From Eurosta solidaginis (Eukaryota > Arthropoda > Insecta > Diptera > Tephritidae), in the NCBI RefSeq assembly GCF_040869045.1, contig NC_090320.1, positions 236,996,978-237,060,977 of the forward strand: DNA of 64,000 bases, written 5' to 3'. The position numbers and the translations under genes were made by a program. Each line of letters starts with the position of its first letter. The first letter of the stretch is position 1. The notes under the pieces were generated by a model. It was not told where the DNA came from, ran no database searches, and saw only the letters and a list, made by a program, of their open reading frames with translations. This document shows positions 21,660-31,860 of this stretch, piece by piece.

Positions 21660-23050
21660 TCACCTCCCAAAGCCGTGTCACTTGATCTCCATGCTTTTCT
21701 TTGTCGAGAGAGAGCAGAACACTTCAGAACTCAGTCTCAAGTGGTATTTGTGGAGAAGATAATTATTCGCCGGGTTTGTAGGCTGTCATTGATGTTTACG
21801 CGTATTTTGAGGTTCCCTGAAAAACAAAATTTTTTCCTATTTCGAAATTATGACTTCCAAGACCCGAATGAGCCTACTCTTTGCTTAATGACAGCAGGTA
21901 CTTCGTGTTTTCCTTGTTCATCATGAAACCAGACGTTCCCGCTTCTTTTTTAAAGAAAACTGGCATTAAGGTGCGGATGTTTATGCCGATGATATCAATG
22001 TCTCGATAAACGCACGCTCTTATAAAATATTCTTCCAGAATACTTAAATTACGCAGGTAGCATAATTTTTCCAGCCTCAAATTAGATAGTGAGCAGGGCG
22101 GGGGTCTGAAACCTTATTTAGTTTCGAAGGGCTCAAAGACATCCTTTGCACTTTTGACTGATATGTAGTAAGAGGTGATGTGCGTCAATTCCTTATTCTT
22201 AGATTCCAATCATCAGGCATGCACTTGTTCGATCATATTTTGCATAGAAATTGATTCATGCACCTTACCAACACCTCGCCGCCGTGATTCAATAGCTCCG
22301 CAGGTTCATCGTCATAGCCATGTGGGTAACAACAATACCAACAATTGCGGTCTCTGATCCATCATTTTCCCTGGGTGATACATCGCTGTCTCTATTTAAG
22401 ACCTTAGCAAAATATTTCCTCCATAATCTCATTTCTCTCTAGGCATTGGTTGTCATCGTTTTCGTTCTAACAGTAGTTTGCCATGGGCTTCAACTTTGTC
22501 GCCGAATTTTTTGGTGAAATTTGCAGCAGTCTGTTGCGATTGCAGCCGTTTAACGTCTAGCTTTTAGTCGCGCAGAGCGCCTAATTGGCTGCGACGACAT
22601 ATTGATCGGAGTCTATGTCCTCGAGGTGTGCGCACATCAAAAATACTGGAAGCGTGCAGTTGGTCTATTACAACGTGGTGGATTTGATTGCGTTTATTTC
22701 GATTGGGGGACAGCTAGGGTCTGACATCAGGCGAAGTCGATCAGCCTTATTAGGGAGCTTTTCCACTTTGTTGTTAAAGTCGCCTAGCACGGTTTTATTA
22801 TCATGGGGCAGAGCTGATAGAATGCGTCTTTTACCTCATCGCGTCTTTTAACCCATCATCTTACTCCTATATCGGTGCATGGCCGCAAATGTATGACTTA
22901 TTAATAAATTTAGCCTTAATGCAGATAGCGGCGATACTTGCGTTCACATGGGTGAACGATAGCACTTGACACCAAAGTCTTTCTTCAGCCACGAATCCGA
23001 AATCCAGCTTTTTGCATGCCCACTACTCATAACCTTCAGAGAAAGGGCGT
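21660..23050 (-). pseudogene. RTE-type LINE relic, RT and endonuclease parts
   Basis: The minus strand is decayed but ordered. About 22850-23030 reads KLDFGFVAEERLWCQVLSF and ASIAAICIKAKFINKSYIC (endonuclease), close to the plus-strand fragment at 12470. About 22760-22800 reads LGDFNNKVE-like remains of the GDFN motif across a shift. The frame 21874-22080 reads RACVYRDIDIIGINIRTLMP and EAGTSGFMMNKENTKYLLS, where the catalytic Y-A-D-D has decayed to VYRD. The RT thumb (EIK...LSLDKE) extends to about 21670. Many stops and shifts; no product. Confidence 0.65.
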
Positions 23051-23604
23051 CAGCTTTGTGAAAATAATCAATTATTTTGAAAAAAAAAAAAAAAAAACTC
23101 ATATATTTCGCTACGAGTATGAGCTAAAGACAAATTGCAAAGATTTATAGATCTACATACGATCCAGGAAAACATGCTCGACCTTTCCAAACTCTATGTC
23201 CCTAGGACGCTGTAAATTTCAATGCAGACGTTTTCAATTTTAGTTTTGTATTTTCCACCTTCAATATCTTTAATTGCTCGATGTTTTTAAAATTTTGGAG
23301 CTTTGTCTTTTCCATTTTCCGTTATTGGTATTTCGGCTTTGGCGTTGGTCAAACGATGCTTTGATCCGTGAGTATTGCTGTATCGTGAGGTTAGGCAAAC
23401 GACGGCATGTACTTACGCAAACTTAATCTCCATTGTACGTAAAAATTACCTTGATGGTATTTCCTTTTATTTTCTTAAGAAATGTAGTTTATCTCTCGCT
23501 CAGCCTTTATCATGTAAAATCAACATTTCGCCTCCTTCAGGGATCTTCATTCACAAGTGAAAGGCCTGTTCAATTACGCCTATTCACAACTCTGGGAACC
23601 AGAT
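23051..23604. other. No supported gene
   Basis: Contains a poly-A run at about 23080-23097 and AT-rich sequence. Short ORFs at 23375-23651 have no motif. Confidence 0.35.
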
Positions 23605-23925
23605 TTAAATGGGTTCACACCCCGGGCAAAGCAACATCAAAAAAATTTTAGAAATTAGATTTTTCAATTAGAAGAAAATTTTTCTAAGCAGGGTCGCCCC
23701 TCGGCAGTGTTTGGAAAGCGCTCGGGGAGAATTTCTGCCATGAAAAGCTCTCAGTGAAGACTCATCTGCCTTGCAGATGTCGTTCGGGGTCGGTATAAAA
23801 CATGTAGGTCCCGTCCGACCAATTTGTAGGGAAAATCAAGAGGAGCACGACGCAAATTTGAAGAGAAGCTCGGCCTTAGATCTCTTCGGAGGTTATCGCG
23901 CCTTACATTTATTTTTATTTTTAAA
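23605..23925 (+). repeat. SINE-1 family copy
   Basis: A B-box-like GGGTTCACACCCCGG at about 23611 is followed by GCAAAGCAACATC, GGGTCGCCCCTCGGCAGTGT, GCAGATGTCGTTCGGGGTCGG, CATGTAGGTCCCGTCC, GAGCACGACGCAAATTTG and a T-rich tail. This is the same order as 56524-56852. The A-box half is missing or replaced. Confidence 0.75.
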
Positions 23926-23944
23926 AATTTAACATATAGTGCAC

Positions 23945-24350
23945 CACCTTTTAACCGACTTGCCAAGGGTTTCTTCCAGGATAGGAGGTGGCAAGTCGGT
24001 ACTTTTGGGGTCGGGGCGTTGTCAGCTTTTATAATTTGAACATTTTATTTGAATACACTATGCAACATATTTTGGTGCATTTGCTCCTTCTTTGAACCGA
24101 CTTGCCAAGGGTTTCTTCCAGGATAGGAGGTGGCAAGTCGGTACTTTTGTAGTCGGGGCGTTGCCACCTTTCACAATTTGAACATATTATTTGAATACAC
24201 TATGCAACATATTTTCGCCGAAAATTGACTTTTCATCGACGAATTACCACGATCCTGCCAAGCTAGGATCTGGCAAGTCCATGGTTTAAGGTTGCCCCAA
24301 GTACCAGTAAATGAGTTATACTGGTCTCATTTGAATACAACATGCAACAT
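23945..24350. repeat. 142-bp tandem repeat with an 11-bp-stem hairpin
   Basis: Two good units (CCGACTTGCCAAGG at about 23954 and 24096) and a third decayed one (about 24230 on) are present. Each good unit carries CCGACTTGCCA and TGGCAAGTCGG, perfect inverted 11-mers about 23 bases apart. A shared phrase TTTGAATACACTATGCAACAT marks the unit end. Confidence 0.8.
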
Positions 24351-25452
24351 GTTTTATGCAGTCGGCTCCCCTACTAGTACTTTTATTATTAGAAATGAAT
24401 AAATAATGCACAATCGGAAACTGAGTGGAAAAAAGTGAAATTCCTCGGCCAAGTTATCCATTGTGAACAAAGCAACGGTTCCAAAATGTTGGGCACATCA
24501 CTGAAACAAGATTGGCTAAGACCCACTTCATGGTCCTTTCCAACACCTTTTCCCTATGCGAAAAAACAAAGACATGTACTCAGCTTTACAATTGGTGGAA
24601 CTCCAAATTTTTGCTTCAATGGAGTTGGTAAGAATATCTAGCAAATGTTAGAATGTCGGCTTGTTTTGCCTGTAATTTTGGCGAAAGCTAATTGAAAAAA
24701 AAATTAACTTGTTATTCAAAAGTGCTGAAAATAGTAATTTTTAGCTTACAGTGAATCATTTAGCACTGTCCCTTAATTGCCTCCGAATCGCTTTCACATT
24801 TATATTCTCCTCGCGCTCAATCAATACCAACCTAATTGCAGTACTAAACATTATTTTAAACATTTTTTATTTCTATTTTCGTTGTATTTTAAGGAAATAT
24901 ATGCTTGGTTACAAAATTTACACAATTCTAAGTAAATTATTTGTTCACTGCCAATTCACAATAAAGCATCAACTGTTTCGAAGTGAACTTTTGTTCGCCC
25001 GAAATTGCCGATATGCGGAAAAAGTTCACCCGAACAAAAGAAGTGAAGGCGAACAATCTTCCGCGATAGGGGTGATTATCTGATCTAGGGTGCCTCTTTG
25101 ACTCTCTTTTCACCTTTGTTAATTCCGTGAATTATTTATTAGTGTGAAACTTAATTCTTAACCATTCGTGCTTAACAGTGCCACCTTTCGCATTAGCGTT
25201 ACAACTTCTTGCCATTAAACTGGGGTAGTTTATACAGCTGTCATTCATTGGCAAGCATTTAACAAAGTTGTTATGTAGGTATATAAATACACCACATCAT
25301 TGGTGCGGATACTGTTGCACATTTCACTCGCCAAATGCTGTAAATATAAATTCTTTATTATTTTATAAATTTTATAGCAAAAATAGCATTTCCGTTAGAT
25401 TTTTAACACATTCTATATTCGTTTTTAAAAAATGGATCCAGCCTGTATTGCA
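24351..25452. other. No supported gene; flank of the tRNA cluster
   Basis: Short ORFs at 24435-24641 and 24751-25083 show no motif and are AT-driven. No repeat family was recognised. Confidence 0.35.
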
Positions 25453-25523
25453 TGCATCGGCCGGGAATCGAACCCGGGCCGCCCGCGTGGCAGGCGAGCA
25501 TTCTACCACTGAACCACCGATGC
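25453..25523 (-). tRNA. tRNA-Gly(GCC)
   Basis: The 71-nt sequence folds by eye into a complete cloverleaf: acceptor GCATCGG/CCGATGC, D stem GTTC/GAAT, anticodon stem CTCGC/GCGGG with loop CTGCCAC (anticodon GCC), T stem CCGGG/CCCGG with loop TTCGATT, discriminator A. The A box (TGGTTCAGTGG) and B box (GGTTCGATTCC) fit the RNA polymerase III consensus. A T run lies downstream on the minus strand at about 25430-25436. It decodes GGC/GGU glycine codons. A variant paralogue sits about 430 bp to the right on the same strand. Confidence 0.95.
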
Positions 25524-25951
25524 TGCTGTTCAAAAATACGCAAAACTGCAATGAGAACAGTGAAGTTATATGTAGCAAAGACAATTGTATTATAAAGAAT
25601 CATAATTTTGGTGACAGAGAAAATTCGGCAAATAATTGTTATAAGGCCGTGTAGAGTATTATGCATTTTTATATACGAATTCAACCTATGTATATCAAAC
25701 ATAAGCCTTCAATCGCGAACAACCTTTCGACTTAAAATTTTTTCTTTTCACATTTTATTTTGTATTGACAGTTTGCTATTCAGTGTTGAAAAAATAAAAT
25801 ATGGATTATGATGTTGCGTATTTTCAATGGCGTAGCAAATGCATAGGAGTGTATTTTGTTAGTGTTTTTATAAAACTCGATACTCGATTTTTAATGCTTT
25901 ATCAAGAAAAAATTTAATCACTTTACAAAAGAACTACCACACTGTATTACA

Positions 25952-26022
25952 TGCATCGGCCGGGAATCGAACCCGGGCCGCCCGCGTGGTATGCGAGCAT
26001 TCTACCACTGAACCACCGATGC
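25952..26022 (-). tRNA. tRNA-Gly with ACC anticodon
   Basis: It is identical to the neighbour at 25453 in every stem and in the D and T loops. The anticodon loop reads ATACCAC instead of CTGCCAC: C32 to A and G34 to A, giving anticodon ACC. A and B boxes are intact and a TTTT lies downstream (AAAA at 25927-25930 on the plus strand). If transcribed it would read GGU, and GGC if A34 became inosine. A34-type tRNA-Gly is generally absent from eukaryotes, so this is either a recent non-functional duplicate or an unusual isoacceptor. Flanks shared with 25453 (CAGCAG before, TGTAATACAG after) indicate duplication. Confidence 0.8.
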
Positions 26023-26099
26023 TGCTGATGACTAGGCCTATTGGTGCGCAATGCTCATGGCCTAAACAAATGTTATGACAATATAAATACATACATAGC

Positions 26100-27012
26100 A
26101 CATAGAAAATTCCTAAAAATAGATTATGTACATATGCACATATTTATTTATAAAACAATGGATGTAAAAGGGACTTGTGCTAGTATTTTTGTTGATATTA
26201 CAAAAGCTTTTGACATGGTTGACCATACCATTCTTTTAAGTAAATTGCACTCAGCAGGTTTCCGTGGAAACGTTCTAGATTGGTTTAAATCATATCTAAA
26301 TTTAAGAAGTCAAAAGGTGAAAGTAAACAATAATCTAATCTCACATAAACTAATTGATTTGGGTGTCCCGCAGGGCTCAGTCCTAGGACCAATTTTATTT
26401 CTGATTTATATAAACTCGCTTTTTTCAATACCTTTTGTAGGAAAAGTCACAGCTTTTACCGATAGATCAAACAATACTTTTAATATTTATGTGGATATAA
26501 ATCACGATGTGAGCCTCCTAAGAGAATGGTCCGCTTCTCATAAGCTTATTGTAAGCAATAAAACTAAACTAATGTATTTTGGCCTTGGTGGAAAGGAAGC
26601 AACTAGTGGTGATATTATTTTTCACTCTGCAAGTTGTTTGCGGCACAAACTTTGTACTAGTGCTTGTATTGAAAACTAGTCTCGAGTTAATTATTTTCCT
26701 GATTTAAACTGTGACGCAATGTGTTTCAACGTCGAAGTTGTCAAAAATTTTAGATATCTGGGTGTTATAGTTGATCATAACCTAAGCTGGTCTTCGCATA
26801 TCTCTGCCATGAGAGTTTACTTGCTAGCAACTGTTCGCTCTTTTTATCGCCTGCAAAAACTATGTATAAATAGTGTACTGAAAATGATGTATTATGGACT
26901 TGTACAGTCTAAACTTCAATATAGCATAAGTTGCTGGGACAGTGCATATTCTAGTAGAATTCGACCACTCTTAATGGTGCAAAAGCGTCTTATACGAAGA
27001 ATTTGTAATTAA
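26100..27012 (+). pseudogene. CR1/L2-group LINE reverse transcriptase fragment
   Basis: The frame 26041-26679 contains FVDITKAFDMVDHTILLSKL, GFRGNVLDWFKSYLN and LGVPQGSVLGPILFLIYIN, all RT blocks. The catalytic block has decayed to AFTDRSNN where YADDTN-type residues are expected. A second frame, 26719-27012, gives the thumb (FRYLGVIVDHNLSWSSHIS) and the C-terminal YYGLVQSKLQYSI. One stop at about 26678 separates the two pieces, which otherwise seem to share a frame. Both ends are truncated. Confidence 0.8.
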
Positions 27013-27029
27013 TTTCTTGTATTCCGACC

Positions 27030-28987
27030 TTTTAGTTAAAATATTCAAGGTATGTTTGAGCTTTAGGCCAATATATACATATGTTTATTAAAATACAGCA
27101 AATGTGTTTAAACAATGTATATATATTTGTCGAATGGTTTGTCTTGCCAATATTTCGACTTCAATCTGAAGTCATCTTCAGGACTGAAAAAACGAAAAAC
27201 ATTTATTGAGACATAGGTACATACATACATACATAATTATACAATTATCGCAAGTGCCAACTTACACTTATGACTGCACCTGGTCGACTAACTTTGTATT
27301 TTATATTTTAACAAACAAGGGTAAAAGAAGAACATTAAAAATATAAACAATAAAATACAGTAATCGTAAACAAATTTTTATACAAACAACAATACATTAA
27401 ATCTCCAACCGTAAGCGACGCTCACATCAGCAGCAGGTGAACAATTGTGCAAACAAAGTCACACTCTTATTATAAGGCTTTTTTGTTGTTATTGATAAGT
27501 TCTCTATAGGCGTAGGCGCAATGGTCTGTGTCTGATTTGAAATTTATGCGTTTGTCACTTGGTGTATTTATTATGTGTAACATTTCAAGTATATAGTGTT
27601 TATTGCTGTGTCTCTCATGCTGCATTATTGTTACATTTTCCAAGTCTGGAGAGTGTCCAGTGGTTCTGCAGTGCTGAGTTAAAGCTGTCTTATTGTCATT
27701 AGGATTGTCACGATTTTTAATATTTGATTTATGTCCGGAAATCCTCGTCTTCAATTTCGATTTAGTTGTCCCCACATATACTTTGTCGCATACGTGGGAC
27801 CCGTCGCCATTACAATTAATTTTATATATAACGTCCGATTAATCAAATTTCTCTATTCTGCTTTTCGTATTGTTAAAAATCCTCCTTTGCAACGTATTGT
27901 TGTATGTGAAACCTAATTTAAATCTCTCTCTGTCATATATGTTTGAATATTTTATTCTATTAGACAGACCAGGTACAAATGTGGTCGATTTATACATTTT
28001 CTTTGTATCATTAGTTGGTTTATTTGTATTTAATTTGACGAAATAATATCTTATATAGCTCTGTATTATATATGTTGGAAACTCATTATTTTCTAATATA
28101 TTTTTTATAGCTTTTATATTCTCCTCGTGGTAGACTTCATCACTAATGGAGAGAACTCTTCTGACAAAATTCTTCGCTGTGTTGACTATCGTTGCCTTGT
28201 CATGATTCGAGTTATAATTGATTAGCCTACCCGATGCAGTGGGCTTCTTGTACCAATCAAATGAAAGTTGGTTATTCCTTCTTATTATTAAGGTATCTAA
28301 AAATGGCAGCTGTCCATCAATTTCGACTTCAACAGTAAACTTGATGCTCCTATTGTATCCATTCAAAATATTAAGCATATCTTCCACGGCATCAGTTTTT
28401 ACGATGGCGAACAAATCGTCCACATATTTCGTTAATAAACGTGGCTTGTGATGTGAATCTTCTTCGAATTTCTGTAACAATTCTTCCATCACAATATCCG
28501 CTATTACAGGAGATGCTGGCGACCCCATAGGCATCCCTGACCGTTGCTCATAAATTTTATTGTTGAACCTAAAATATCTATTATCTCTTATGCAGAACCG
28601 AACCACATTCATAAAAAGTTCCTTAGTGAGAGTTGTATGGTTCTTTATATCATCCCACTTGGAAGCTATAATTTCCAAGGCATGATCTACTGGGATGCTT
28701 GGAAATAATGAGACAACATCAAAGGAAACGAGACTCTCGTCGTCAAAGATGTAGGTATCTTTAATTTTGTTCTTAAAGGCGATAGCGTCTTTTACGTTAT
28801 ATTTAGATGTTTTAGTTATATTTTCAAGGACATTGACAACATATTTACATAACTTGTATGATGGAGAATTGACAGACGAATAAATGGGTCTCAATGGTAA
28901 TCCTTCTTTATGGATTTTAGGTAAGCCATATAGTCTTGGCGCGATGGCCGTTTTGGTTATTAATTGGTATTTCTCTTTCGTATCGAT
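27030..28987 (-). mobile_element. Penelope-like element, 5'-truncated
   Basis: It contains the reverse transcriptase (27842-28987), the GIY-YIG endonuclease (27470-27838) and a ~430-bp 3' region with the palindromic CGACTTCAATCTGAAGTCATC at about 27158. The RT lacks its N-terminal portion; the element begins abruptly at about 28987 inside gypsy integrase sequence. The left boundary near 27030 is approximate. Confidence 0.75.
27470..27838 (-). CDS. GIY-YIG endonuclease domain of the Penelope-like element
   Basis: Immediately after the TAA at 27839-27841 the same frame stays open. It reads DVIYKINC, then DKVYVGTTKSKLKTRISGHK, TALTQHCRTTGHSPDL and ILEMLHI, and ends at 27470. The paired I-Y and Y-V-G motifs, the following Arg and the conserved Glu fit the GIY-YIG nuclease that nicks DNA for PLE integration. 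The first Met (27775) lies inside the domain, so it is not a true start. Only one stop separates this domain from the RT, which could be a recent mutation. Confidence 0.8.
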   Translation of the reverse strand, partial: SDVIYKINCNGDGSHVCDKVYVGTTKSKLKTRISGHKSNIKNRDNPNDNKTALTQHCRTTGHSPDLENVTIMQHERHSNKHYILEMLHIINTPSDKRINFKSDTDHCAYAYRELINNNKKAL

Positions 28988-30169
28988 CATTTCCGCTGGT
29001 GTAGCCGAAATATCTTCTTTGTAAATAGATCGCAAACCAAGTAATATGACAGGTAACTCGTCATACCAATTATTTGTGTCCTCTCTAGCTATTATAGTAG
29101 TCTTTAATTGTCTATGAAACCTTTCAAACATACAATTTCCTTGAGGGTGATATGCGGCTGTTGTAATTTGGTGACTACCAAGCAATTTAGTTAACTCTGA
29201 AAACAATTTCGATTTAAATTGGCTACCTTTATCAGTTGTTATCTTTAACGGTACTCTAAATCGAGAAATATATTCTCTAAAAAACTTATTTGCAATTGTA
29301 GATGCTGAAATATCTTTTAATGCATATACCTCAGGCCAACGGGTAAATCTTTCAATAATCGTTAAAATATAGCGATGTCCTTTTGAAATAGGTAATGGTC
29401 CAACTATATCTAAATGAATGTGTTCAAATCTATTCTTTGGAATTTGAATTTTGACAATAGGGGATTTTTTATGACGATAAACTTTAGACTTTTGACAATT
29501 AAGACACTCTTTTGACCAAATATTAATATCCTTATTCATATTAGGCCAATAATATTTTTTAACTATGAGCCGTCGTGTAGCTCTTGTACCCGGATGTGCT
29601 ATTCCATGTAAAATATCAAATACTGTCTTTCGCAAATTACTCGGTACAAATTGTCTAGGAGTTTCTCCTGAAATTTCACACCAAATATTAAAATTTAAAA
29701 TGGGAATACTAATTAGTTTTAAATTTAGATATTGAGAATCAGATACAAGTTGATTTAAGTCATCATCTTTTTGTTGTTCAGTTTGTAAAATTTTAAAATT
29801 CAGTTCTGTATTATATATTGCATTAACCTCAAAAGCTCTATATAGCGTATCTGCTACAACATTGGATTCTCCTTTAATGTATTGTATGTCATCAGTAAAT
29901 TGTGCTATAAATTCCAAGTGTCTCGTTTGTCTAGGACTTCGTTTTGTTTTTGAATTTAAAACAGTAGTCAAAGGTTTATGGTCCGTATAAACTGTAAATT
30001 GTCGTCCTTCCAAAAGATATCTAAAATGTTTTATATTTAAATAAATCGCCAATAATTCCCTATCAAAAGCACTATACTTAATTTCAGTTGGAGAAAGTAT
30101 TTTAGAAAAAAATGCAATGGGATCAATTTTATTATTGTAATTTTGTTGTATAACGCCCCTTGAAACCAC
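27839..30169 (-). CDS. Chimeric frame: gypsy RNase H/integrase joined to Penelope RT
   Basis: One uninterrupted 776-residue frame. Residues 1-115: gypsy RNase H remains (FSKILSPTEIKYSAFDRELL, VYTDHKPL). Residues 188-225: the HHCC zinc finger of integrase (H188, H192, C222, C225). Residues 254-349: the integrase core D254, D313, E349, with the canonical 35-residue gap between the last two. At about residue 394 (position 28988) gypsy similarity stops after SATPAEMI and Penelope RT begins: APRLYGLPKIHKEGLPLRPI at 410-429, SFDVVSLFPSIP at 482-493, RSGMPMGSPASPVIAD at 543-558, KYVDD at 581-585, LPFLD at 621-625. No separate N-terminal start or gypsy RT is seen upstream. It most likely arose by a 5'-truncated PLE landing in frame in an integrase gene; whether it is expressed is unknown. 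Confidence 0.85.
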   Translation of the reverse strand: MVSRGVIQQNYNNKIDPIAFFSKILSPTEIKYSAFDRELLAIYLNIKHFRYLLEGRQFTVYTDHKPLTTVLNSKTKRSPRQTRHLEFIAQFTDDIQYIKGESNVVADTLYRAFEVNAIYNTELNFKILQTEQQKDDDLNQLVSDSQYLNLKLISIPILNFNIWCEISGETPRQFVPSNLRKTVFDILHGIAHPGTRATRRLIVKKYYWPNMNKDINIWSKECLNCQKSKVYRHKKSPIVKIQIPKNRFEHIHLDIVGPLPISKGHRYILTIIERFTRWPEVYALKDISASTIANKFFREYISRFRVPLKITTDKGSQFKSKLFSELTKLLGSHQITTAAYHPQGNCMFERFHRQLKTTIIAREDTNNWYDELPVILLGLRSIYKEDISATPAEMIDTKEKYQLITKTAIAPRLYGLPKIHKEGLPLRPIYSSVNSPSYKLCKYVVNVLENITKTSKYNVKDAIAFKNKIKDTYIFDDESLVSFDVVSLFPSIPVDHALEIIASKWDDIKNHTTLTKELFMNVVRFCIRDNRYFRFNNKIYEQRSGMPMGSPASPVIADIVMEELLQKFEEDSHHKPRLLTKYVDDLFAIVKTDAVEDMLNILNGYNRSIKFTVEVEIDGQLPFLDTLIIRRNNQLSFDWYKKPTASGRLINYNSNHDKATIVNTAKNFVRRVLSISDEVYHEENIKAIKNILENNEFPTYIIQSYIRYYFVKLNTNKPTNDTKKMYKSTTFVPGLSNRIKYSNIYDRERFKLGFTYNNTLQRRIFNNTKSRIEKFD

Positions 30170-30985
30170 GTTTTAAACTTTAAACTATATTTTATTAATA
30201 CGCCTAAATGTATGCGTCTATTTTATTTTTATTTTTCACTATAATCCAAAATTTTTGAAAATTGAAAAATCAATATTGAAATTTAAAATATTGATAATAC
30301 ATTTAAAAATTACAAAGTTCAAAGTAACTAAAATACAAAGTTAAATAAAAATAAAAAGAACCCTACATCGATAACAAACCGATAAGTCTTCTATAAAATG
30401 CCGATAGCAAACTAATAGCACTGACAATGTTACAGATACAAAATGTGTGTATGGATTCAATAAGCTAGTTTGGTCTTCTTCCTTCTTTCAATTATTATGT
30501 CACCAATTTGTACCTTTCGCATGTCCGACGTTTTCACTGAATTTATTTCCATGAAATATCATTTAATTGGTTAATGGTTAATAAAAATACGTTTATGTGC
30601 ATCTGGATTTGTGACTAAAATATAAAATGTTTTTAAATAAATTAATTCACAGAGCGCAACACAAGGAATCCATAAGAAATCGGGAACTAAGTAATTAATA
30701 TGCGTCGGAGGTTGGTGCGAAATACGAAGAGTAAAATTAGCAAAATAAAAAATATTACCATGAAATGGTAATTAAAAATAACAAAAAAAGTAAAGAGAAA
30801 ATTAAAATGGCCTTTACACATAATTTAATTTATTTACAAGTCATAAAATGTGGGGGTATCGAGACATGTAAAATATAAAACAAGAAAAATACCGAAAAAA
30901 ATAATAAATCGTGAAAAATTTAATTCCAGAAACATGACTGGGGTAACAATTTTTTACAAACAGTTTCGTAACATTGTGTCCCAAT
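30170..30985. other. No supported gene; very AT-rich
   Basis: Long A/T-rich tracts and a few ATCGATAA-type phrases (about 30367). No gypsy RT, protease or LTR could be recognised next to the RNase H end. Confidence 0.4.
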
Positions 30986-30989
30986 TGTG

Positions 30990-31440
30990 GGTACATCACA
31001 GTCGTAGGTTAGCCAGCCATCAGCATGGCTTCTGTAAAATGCATATCACTACCACAGCCCAACACGCCATTAATACCCTGATAAATTGCGGACTGAACCG
31101 CTCAAAACTCCAACATAGAACGGTGCTCGTGGTACTTGACCTGTCGAAAACATTTGACACAGTCAACCACCGCGCACTACTCCCAGACATAGAAGGTTCA
31201 TCCCTTGTCTAAAAAGATGTACCAAAAATTATCTGAGTGGTTGGCAAGCGTCGTTTCAATTTCAGACCGAAACCTCCAAGCCTAGGAGAAATAAACAAGG
31301 GATGGCACAGGGTAGTGTCCTATCCCCGATTGTATTTAATTTAAACATATCAAAGTATCCTTTGCCACCAGAACGAGCCACCAACATATCCCTTGCCGAC
31401 GACTGCACGATACGGATAATGAAAATTCATAAAACAAATA
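30990..31440 (+). pseudogene. Jockey-like LINE reverse transcriptase fragment
   Basis: It reads HQHGFCKMHITTTAQHAINT and VLVVLDLSKTFDTVNHRALL in the frame ending at 31212. After shifts it reads KQGMAQGSVLSPIVFNL and ISLADDCTI, where LADD replaces the catalytic YADD. Block order and spacing fit the jockey group. Several frameshifts; it stops where the ATCGAT-rich tract begins. Confidence 0.7.
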
Positions 31441-31479
31441 TAAGAATAGCAAGAGCTGGCTTTAACTAAGATAACGCTA

Positions 31480-31860
31480 TGACATAGTGTTCTGTTATCG
31501 ATTTTCTGACAGGGTGTTACCAATTTGCAATCGAAAAGTCATCGAATTGTTATCCACAACTTATTGATTTGTTGTTGGAGGGTAAGCATCTTGTTATGGT
31601 CGTGTTATCGATTTGTTATCAAATCCTGTCAATTTGTTATCGCATAAATATCAATAAGTTATCCACAAATTTACCGATTTGATATCGAAAAGAAATCGAT
31701 TTGATATCGGATTGTCCCTAATTTATCATTAATTTGTTATCGGAGTATAACAAATTTGTTATTGATTTGATATCGCGGTGTTACCTATTTATAATTGGTG
31801 AGTTATCGATTTTTTGTCAAAAATTTATCGACTTCTTATCGTAAAATTATCGATTACCTG
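31480..31860. repeat. Degenerate TTATCGATTTG minisatellite
   Basis: About 380 bp built from variants of GTTATCGATTTGTTATC, many containing TTATCGA, GATATCG or ATCGAT. The copies are too diverged to give one clean period. TATCGATA-like words are binding sites for the Drosophila factors DREF and BEAF-32; relevance here is inference. Confidence 0.65.

Noticed and set aside
27773..27775. Met at 27775 as the start of an independent GIY-YIG gene
   Set aside because: The first half of the GIY-YIG motif lies upstream in the same frame. It is the tail of the Penelope ORF after one stop.
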